A DNA stretch of 5,439 bases from Coriobacteriales bacterium (GTDB taxonomy: Bacteria; Actinomycetota; Coriobacteriia; Coriobacteriales; CADBOM01), in assembly GCA_017515355.1 (NCBI GenBank), contig JAFWGD010000253.1, forward strand, positions 1 to 5,439, read 5' to 3'. The notes below the pieces were generated by a model, which did not search any database, was not told where the DNA came from, and saw only the letters and a program-made list of their open reading frames with translations. Every line of letters starts with the position of its first letter. The first letter of the stretch is position 1. Position numbers and translations under genes: made by a program. Positions 1 to 5,439 of this stretch are shown in pieces.

Positions 1-689
1 ACTTCGATGTCGTCGGGCAGGATCGGGAGCACCTGAACCGCCGCGAAGGTGGTGTGGCGACGCTTCTTCTCATCGGTGGGGCTGATGCGCACGAGCCTGT
101 GGACGCCGTCCTCGCTGCGAAGCATGCCGTAGGCGTTGCGCCCGCTTACTGTGAAGGTGGCGTGATCGAGTCCGATCCCCTCTCCCGCCGGGGCATCTGT
201 GACCGAGACCTTCCAGCCCTTGCGCTCGGCGTAGCGCGTGAGCATCCTGAAGAGCATCGAGGTCCAGTCCTGGGCCTCGAGACCGCCAGCGCCCGGATTG
301 ATCGAGACCACGGCGTCGCTGCCATCGAATTCTCCGTCGAACCAAGAGCTGAGCTCCATCGCGTCGATAGAGCCCTCGAGCGCGCTTGCGATCTGCTCGA
401 CCTCGGCCGCTAGCGACTCGTCATCGGCGGCCAGCGCGAGCTCGTTGGCTACGAATGCGTCGTCGATGTCGGCGCAGGCCCTGTCGAATGCCGCGATGTC
501 GTCGCGAAGATCAGCCGCCTGCTTGGTGAGCTCCTGCGCGTGCTGCGCATCGTCCCAGAAGTTGGGTGCAGAAGCCTGGGCCTCGAGCTGTGCGAGACTC
601 TCCCGCTTAGAGTCGATGTGCAGGTATTGGCCAACCTGGTCGATCCTGCTCTTCAGAGCCTCTAGTTGCGAGCTTCTGTCCTCAACCAT
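1..689 (-). CDS. prfB: Peptide chain release factor 2 (RF2), N-terminal part, cut by window edge
   Basis: RF2 is the cytosolic factor that recognises UAA and UGA stop codons in the ribosomal A site and triggers peptide release. 229 codons are visible and the gene continues past base 1, so the GGQ catalytic motif and C-terminal domain are not seen. Visible are the helical N-terminal domain (about residues 1-110, including APNFWDD at 41-47), the family block INPGAGGLEAQDW (130-142), GVHRLVRIS (195-203) and RRHTTFA (210-216). The stop-recognition tripeptide is S203-P204-T205, where RF2 normally has SPF. The reading frame is continuous: the region matching the E. coli frameshift codon (GQYLHID, 20-26) has CTG CAC instead of CTT TGA C, so no programmed frameshift is needed. 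The ATG lies 6 nt after the secA stop, with a weak AGG about 9 nt upstream inside the secA end, which suggests translational coupling. Confidence 0.95.
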   Translation of the reverse strand, partial: MVEDRSSQLEALKSRIDQVGQYLHIDSKRESLAQLEAQASAPNFWDDAQHAQELTKQAADLRDDIAAFDRACADIDDAFVANELALAADDESLAAEVEQIASALEGSIDAMELSSWFDGEFDGSDAVVSINPGAGGLEAQDWTSMLFRMLTRYAERKGWKVSVTDAPAGEGIGLDHATFTVSGRNAYGMLRSEDGVHRLVRISPTDEKKRRHTTFAAVQVLPILPDDIE

Positions 690-695
690 CAAAAG

Positions 696-3473
<2,778 letters not shown>

Positions 3474-3491
3474 GCAATTACCTTCTCTAGG

Positions 3492-3503
3492 GTGTACATA
3501 CAC
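3492..3503. repeat. 12-bp near-palindrome directly upstream of the secA ribosome-binding site
   Basis: The minus strand reads GTGTATGTACAC, with 5-bp arms GTGTA and TACAC around TG. It ends about 4 nt before the AGAGAAGG ribosome-binding site of secA. It could be an operator half-site pair or a small mRNA hairpin. Arms this short can occur by chance. Confidence 0.3.
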
Positions 3504-3612
3504 GTCATTAGCATACCTTAACGACCCGCGCGTTTGGGCTTGCAATGCGCGACAGGCACACCGATTACACAATCTGATCGAAGCTCGAGAGCCGCTTCGG
3601 GGACAAATGGAT

Positions 3613-3637
3613 GGCGGACGAGAAATCCTCGTCCGCC
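3613..3637 (-). repeat. Perfect 10-bp stem-loop in the secA 5' leader
   Basis: On the minus strand the arm GGCGGACGAG, loop GATTT and arm CTCGTCCGCC form an uninterrupted 10-bp GC-rich hairpin, 140 nt before the secA start. The bases after it (ATCCATTTG) are not a U-tract in either direction, so it is not a standard intrinsic terminator. It could be a leader structure controlling secA, an RNA stability element, or a factor-assisted terminator for the upstream gene. Confidence 0.6.
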
Positions 3638-3731
3638 CTGTAACTGCGTCATCCCCCAAAACCTCGCTCTCATACAGGCGCATTCGATGAACGCAGCTAA
3701 CTTGTGAGATGGTAGCCGCGCATCCTTACCC

Positions 3732-3782
3732 GATTCCCTGGGGATTCCAAACCAGCTCCGAACGAATTCCAAAGGAATTCTT
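3732..3782. promoter_or_regulatory. Candidate SARP-type operator: ATTCC-like heptads in 11-bp phase
   Basis: On the plus strand, heptads start at 3732 (GATTCCC), 3743 (GATTCCA), 3754 (AGCTCCG, degenerate), 3765 (AATTCCA) and 3776 (AATTCTT), exactly 11 bp apart with 4-bp linkers. SARP-family activators, which share the winged-helix plus BTAD architecture of the neighbouring gene, are known to bind heptameric direct repeats with 11- or 22-bp periodicity. The link to this regulator is inferred. No clear -10 lies at the expected distance on the secA-facing side. Confidence 0.35.
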
Positions 3783-3791
3783 AGCAGCTGG
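3752..3791. repeat. Two-tier inverted repeat after the BTAD regulator gene
   Basis: On the plus strand, inner arms GAATTCC and GGAATTC (3764-3770 and 3774-3780) flank AAA. Outer arms CCAGCT and AGCTGG (3752-3757 and 3786-3791) are set off by 6 and 5 unpaired bases. An RNA hairpin is possible in either direction, starting about 30 nt past the regulator stop, but no U-run follows, so a simple intrinsic terminator is unlikely. The element overlaps the phased heptads, so the same bases can be read as an operator. Confidence 0.5.
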
Positions 3792-3821
3792 GCGATATAG
3801 GCAGATCGCGGCCTTTCAGGC

Positions 3822-4703
3822 TCAGTACTCGTCGTTGAGCAGCTTCTCGTAAATCTCTATCGTCTTGTGCGATAGCGCGATTCCGAGATTCTCGTCGAGA
3901 TAGCGCTTGCACATGAAGTAGGTATCCATTCCCGCAGTGCGCTGGCCAGCGATGCCCTGCGCCATCATCAACGTTTGGAAGACGTCCTCGCGTGTCGAGT
4001 CGATGCTGAGCGCCTTGCGGGCGAACCATAGCGCCATCGAGCTGTCCTTTAGGTCGATGAACGCCCTTGCAGAGGAAATCAGCATGTCGACGTAGGTGTT
4101 CCTGTACCTGTCGCGCATGCGCATCGTGTAGTCGTCGCAGCGCAGTCCAGAGAGCACGTCGCCGGTGTAAAGCTCGTCCATGCGGAAGAAGGTCTCGATC
4201 AGCGATTCGCGGTCGAGCTTGGAAAAGACCAGCTTGCGCGCGAGGAGATCGAACTCCTGGACATCCGACTTCACATAGCGCGAGTTGATGCGATAGATCG
4301 TTCCGTAGTTGATGAAGTACTTGCTGCTGTCGGCAACTCCTTCGGTGATGCGCTTGAGCATCGACCACACGACGTAGAGGTTGTCGAGGCCGCGGTCCTT
4401 GTCGAAGCCCGGCCAAAGGCTCTCGATGAGCGTGTCCCTGCCGACCTCGCGCCCGAATCTCGAAACCAGATGCGCTAGCAGCAGGCGCATCTTGGTCTTC
4501 GAGAGCTTCGTCTCGTCGATTGGCATGCCTCCGATGTGGATCCGCAGGCCGCCGAATAGCTGCACGTACATAATCGGTATCTTCTCTTCCGTTACGGTCT
4601 TTGTCGGTGACTTTGCGGCGCCGCTTTCGAGAAGGGCGGTGCTGGTGCTTGAACTTGCCTTCATAGCGCTCCTCTCTAGAAGCGCAGTGCTGGTGTTAGA
4701 CAT
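3822..4703 (-). CDS. BTAD-domain transcriptional regulator (SARP/AfsR-like)
   Basis: This is a probable cytosolic DNA-binding regulator of 293 residues; its targets are unknown. After a low-complexity N-terminal tail (1-44), an OmpR/PhoB-type winged helix spans about 45-150: VQLFGGLRIHIGG, the KTKMRLLLAHLVSRFG helix, LIESLWP and the NLYVVWSMLKR recognition region. It ends with SDVQEFD, the usual junction to a bacterial transcriptional activator (TPR-like) domain at about 155-290 with YTGDVLSGL and Y..C.RYLDENLGIALSHKTIEIYEKLL. No ATPase or sensor domain is attached, so it resembles small SARP regulators. The tail is a tandem duplication of 16 residues (TSTALLERSA / TSTALLESGA). The start is uncertain. 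ATG 4703 has a G-rich element (GGGGG) 9 nt upstream. ATG 4712 has that element too close. ATG 4664 has GAGAGGAG 4 nt upstream and would give 280 residues. It is co-directional with secA; the stop is TGA. Confidence 0.88.
   Translation of the reverse strand: MSNTSTALLERSAMKASSSTSTALLESGAAKSPTKTVTEEKIPIMYVQLFGGLRIHIGGMPIDETKLSKTKMRLLLAHLVSRFGREVGRDTLIESLWPGFDKDRGLDNLYVVWSMLKRITEGVADSSKYFINYGTIYRINSRYVKSDVQEFDLLARKLVFSKLDRESLIETFFRMDELYTGDVLSGLRCDDYTMRMRDRYRNTYVDMLISSARAFIDLKDSSMALWFARKALSIDSTREDVFQTLMMAQGIAGQRTAGMDTYFMCKRYLDENLGIALSHKTIEIYEKLLNDEY
4605..4700 (-). repeat. 48-bp tandem duplication inside the regulator N terminus
   Basis: Two adjacent 48-bp units (4653-4700 and 4605-4652) encode 16-residue copies that match at 10 of 16 positions. 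The shared core is TSTALLE, then two variable residues and A, with a K three residues before the end. At DNA level the cores are about three-quarters identical, with many third-position differences. This suggests an older duplication kept in frame or under selection for the peptide. The first copy also carries the internal GAGAGGAG that could serve the downstream ATG at 4664. Confidence 0.75.
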
Positions 4704-4813
4704 ATGGATCATCCCCCGTTGCTTGGCTACCTGCCGGCGTTTGAGCGAAATGAGGCGCTGGTTTGGTAGCGGTTTCGATTTGAATCGGATCTTCCCTGAT
4801 TGCCCTTGGAGCG

Positions 4814-4936
4814 TTAGCTGCGCAACGGAACTCCGCGAGGCGCGCAGCGCATGAGGCCGTTGGAGGAAGCTGGCGGGGGCTCAGTCCGCAAATAGCCGAG
4901 CCGTACTGAAAACGGTACAAGTTGGTGGAGTTTCAT
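4814..4936 (-). CDS. Small ORF (40 aa) in the regulator leader, unknown function
   Basis: The product begins MKLHQLVPFSVRLGYL and ends in a stretch rich in P, S and R; no family is recognised. Support comes from the consensus Shine-Dalgarno GGGAGG with 6 nt between GGAGG and the ATG, one of the best ribosome-binding sites in the window, and from a promoter just upstream. It stops (TAA) about 110 nt before the regulator start in the same direction, so it sits where a leader peptide or upstream ORF would. A chance ORF in a leader RNA remains possible. There is no signal peptide, membrane segment or codon evidence strong enough to settle this. Confidence 0.35.
   Translation of the reverse strand: MKLHQLVPFSVRLGYLRTEPPPASSNGLMRCAPRGVPLRS
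4817..4848. repeat. Stem-loop at the 3' end of the small ORF
   Basis: Arms GCTGCGC (4817-4823) and GCGCAGC (4842-4848) give a 7-bp GC-rich stem. A small inner CGGA/TCCG pairing lies inside its loop. On the minus strand the 3' arm ends right before the TAA stop of the small ORF, so ribosome progress through the ORF would open it. No U-tract follows. Confidence 0.4.
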
Positions 4937-4941
4937 GGATT

Positions 4942-4972
4942 ACCTCCCAAGTCTTATGAACTTAGAGGAGGT
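4942..4972 (-). promoter_or_regulatory. Leader hairpin sequestering a Shine-Dalgarno
   Basis: In the minus-strand RNA, ACCUCC (4972-4967) pairs with GGAGGU (4947-4942), and inside it AAGU pairs with ACUU around a 7-nt loop (UCAUAAG), with a 3x1 internal loop between the two stems. GGAGG is the Shine-Dalgarno of the 40-codon ORF starting at 4936. The predicted transcript start near 4980 would put this hairpin almost at the 5' end. This arrangement suggests translational control of the small ORF. The pairing is read by eye and its stability was not computed. Confidence 0.5.
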
Positions 4973-4986
4973 TTTAGGGGAACTTC

Positions 4987-5014
4987 ATAATAGTGAATCT
5001 GAACAGGATTGCAA
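4987..5014 (-). promoter_or_regulatory. Sigma70-type promoter for the leader and BTAD regulator
   Basis: On the minus strand, -35 TTGCAA (5014-5009) and -10 TATTAT (4992-4987) are separated by 16 bp. Each matches the consensus TTGACA/TATAAT at 4-5 of 6 positions, in a locally AT-rich stretch. A start near 4980 would give a leader of roughly 280 nt before the regulator. A GGAATTCC palindrome (5016-5023) abuts the -35 and resembles the ATTCC repeats found before secA. Confidence 0.55.
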
Positions 5015-5244
5015 CGGAATTCCTTGATATTTCGAAGAAAACCTTAGCGAATCCTGACTTCTGATTCTCTTGTCTGCATTTTCGCTATTTTAGATATTGC
5101 GCTCTTGCCGTTCAGGGCCCAAATACGCGCATGGCGAGCAAGCCGCTTTCTAGGTGGTTTTCCATTTTTGCTACATGCTTTTCGAGCGCTGGCTACTCGT
5201 CAGCTCGATCCTCCCCAGCATCTTCCACAGTCCCATTAGGGCAT

Positions 5245-5268
5245 AAAAAAAGCGCACCGAGTGCGCTT
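5245..5268 (-). terminator. Intrinsic terminator of the rRNA operon
   Basis: On the minus strand the stem AAGCGCAC / GTGCGCTT (8 bp) with a UCG loop is followed directly by more U, giving a run of seven T. It lies about 35 nt after the 5S 3' end, the expected place to end an rRNA operon. The reverse direction also has a pyrimidine-rich tail, but no plus-strand gene needs it. Confidence 0.93.
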
Positions 5269-5288
5269 CTTCTCTTTTAAATGGCTTC

Positions 5289-5434
5289 GGGGCCCGGAGG
5301 TGCGATCAGCGACGTCCTGCTCTCCCACGGCCTACGCCGCAGTACCATCGGCGATGGAGGGCTTAACTTCCGGGTTCGGGATGGGACCGGGTGGGACCCC
5401 TCCTCCATGGTCGCTGAGCGCACCCCCGGACCCC
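5289..5434 (-). repeat. Extended processing stem around 5S rRNA
   Basis: The flank 5419-5434 and the flank 5289-5304 pair through 16 positions in the minus-strand RNA (GGGGUCCGGGGGUGCG with CGCACCUCCGGGCCCC, two of them G-U). This prolongs helix I of 5S beyond the mature ends. Such stems are typical substrates for precursor cleavage by ribonucleases. The exact cleavage sites cannot be read from the sequence. Confidence 0.65.
5303..5420 (-). rRNA. rrf: 5S ribosomal RNA
   Basis: 5S rRNA is part of the central protuberance of the large ribosomal subunit. The minus strand carries the conserved core: TCCCACCCGGTCCCATCCCGAAC, written in parts as TCCCACC, CCCATCCCGAAC and CCCGGAAGTTAAGC, then GCCGATGGTACTGC and GTGGGAGAGCAGG. 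Terminal helix I is formed by CGCTCAGCGAC at the 5' end and GTCGCTGATCG at the 3' end, with one C-U mismatch. The ends were set by matching the spacing from the 5' end to the UCCCACC box in E. coli 5S, giving about 118 nt; they may be off by a few bases. As usual it is the promoter-distal gene of an rRNA operon. Confidence 0.95.
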
Positions 5435-5439
5435 GTCCG

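Larger units (their letters stand above)
3474..3821 (-). other. Intergenic spacer between the BTAD regulator and secA
   Basis: These 348 bases contain no gene I recognise. They hold, in transcription order, a two-tier inverted repeat at 3752-3791, 11-bp phased heptads at 3732-3782, a perfect 10-bp hairpin at 3613-3637, a 12-bp near-palindrome at 3492-3503 and the secA ribosome-binding site at 3481-3488. I see no convincing -35/-10 pair for secA. A weak -10-like TATGCTAAT lies around 3507-3515 without a matching -35. There is no U-tract terminator after the regulator, so read-through from the regulator into secA is possible. Confidence 0.6.
4704..5244 (-). other. Intergenic region between the rRNA terminator and the regulator
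   Basis: About 540 bases carry no recognised protein or tRNA gene. The right part (about 4980-5244) is clearly more AT-rich than the genes. The region contains a promoter (4987-5014), a Shine-Dalgarno-pairing hairpin (4942-4972), a 40-codon small ORF (4814-4936), a stem-loop at the end of that ORF (4817-4848), and a GCTACC/GGTAGC pairing (4726-4731 with 4765-4770) in the last part of the leader. A second, weak promoter-like TAAAAT lies near 5088-5093. I found no homologue for any peptide here. Confidence 0.55.

Noticed and set aside
54..413. 119-codon plus-strand ORF opposite prfB
   Set aside because: Antisense shadow of prfB, which has clear RF2 motifs on the other strand.
3474..3683. 70-codon N-terminal extension of SecA
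   Set aside because: The frame is open, but its ATG has no ribosome-binding site and the sequence is unlike SecA. MAKILSKLF at 3473 has a good SD and the family N terminus.
3781..4416. 211-codon minus-strand ORF overlapping the regulator
   Set aside because: Out-of-frame shadow of the BTAD gene, with R/Q/H-rich composition and no domain.
4770..4790. tRNA T-arm-like GATTCAAATC on the minus strand
   Set aside because: No anticodon arm, D-arm or acceptor stem with CCA can be built around it. The bases just form a small CGAT/ATCG palindrome.
4696..4920. 74-codon minus-strand ORF overlapping the regulator start
   Set aside because: It begins at TTG without a ribosome-binding site and overlaps the better-supported 40-codon ORF and the regulator start in other frames.
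4880..4925. GCAAA and GAAAA motifs reminiscent of a c-di-GMP riboswitch on the plus strand
   Set aside because: The two-helix GEMM consensus (GGGCAAACC ... GACGCAAAGC) is not met and no plus-strand gene follows.

Overview
This looks like a chromosomal window from a moderately high-GC actinobacterium, most likely the class Coriobacteriia (Collinsella/Olsenella/Coriobacterium-like). The evidence is the secA-prfB gene order, an RF2 gene without the usual programmed frameshift, a regulator of the winged-helix plus BTAD (SARP/AfsR-like) type, and the 5S rRNA sequence. The genus is an inference. Every gene I can support is on the minus strand, so the window reads right to left.

Layout in order of transcription. 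(1) 5303-5420: 5S rRNA, the last gene of an rRNA operon whose 23S would lie beyond the right edge. Its flanks extend the terminal helix into a long processing stem, and a strong intrinsic terminator follows at 5245-5268. (2) 4704-5244: about 540 bases without a recognised gene. It holds a good sigma70-type promoter (4987-5014), a leader hairpin that would pair with a consensus Shine-Dalgarno, and a 40-codon small ORF read from that Shine-Dalgarno (4814-4936). (3) 3822-4703: a BTAD-family transcriptional regulator with an unusual 16-residue tandem duplication at its N terminus. (4) 3474-3821: a 348-base spacer with a two-tier inverted repeat, short ATTCC-like heptads repeating every 11 bp (the pattern SARP-type regulators bind), a perfect 10-bp hairpin and a small palindrome just before the secA ribosome-binding site. 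(5) 696-3473: complete secA, the preprotein translocase ATPase, with an intact C-terminal zinc motif. (6) 1-689: the first 229 codons of prfB (release factor 2), starting 6 nt after the secA stop and so probably co-transcribed and translationally coupled. It runs off the left edge.

How it fits together: rRNA, protein secretion and translation termination are housekeeping functions. The regulator between the rRNA operon and secA-prfB is the accessory-looking part. A BTAD regulator with 11-bp phased repeats next to it suggests a local regulatory circuit, either autoregulation or control of secA-prfB. That link is a hypothesis. The other point worth checking is the stop-codon recognition tripeptide of RF2, which reads Ser-Pro-Thr instead of the canonical Ser-Pro-Phe.
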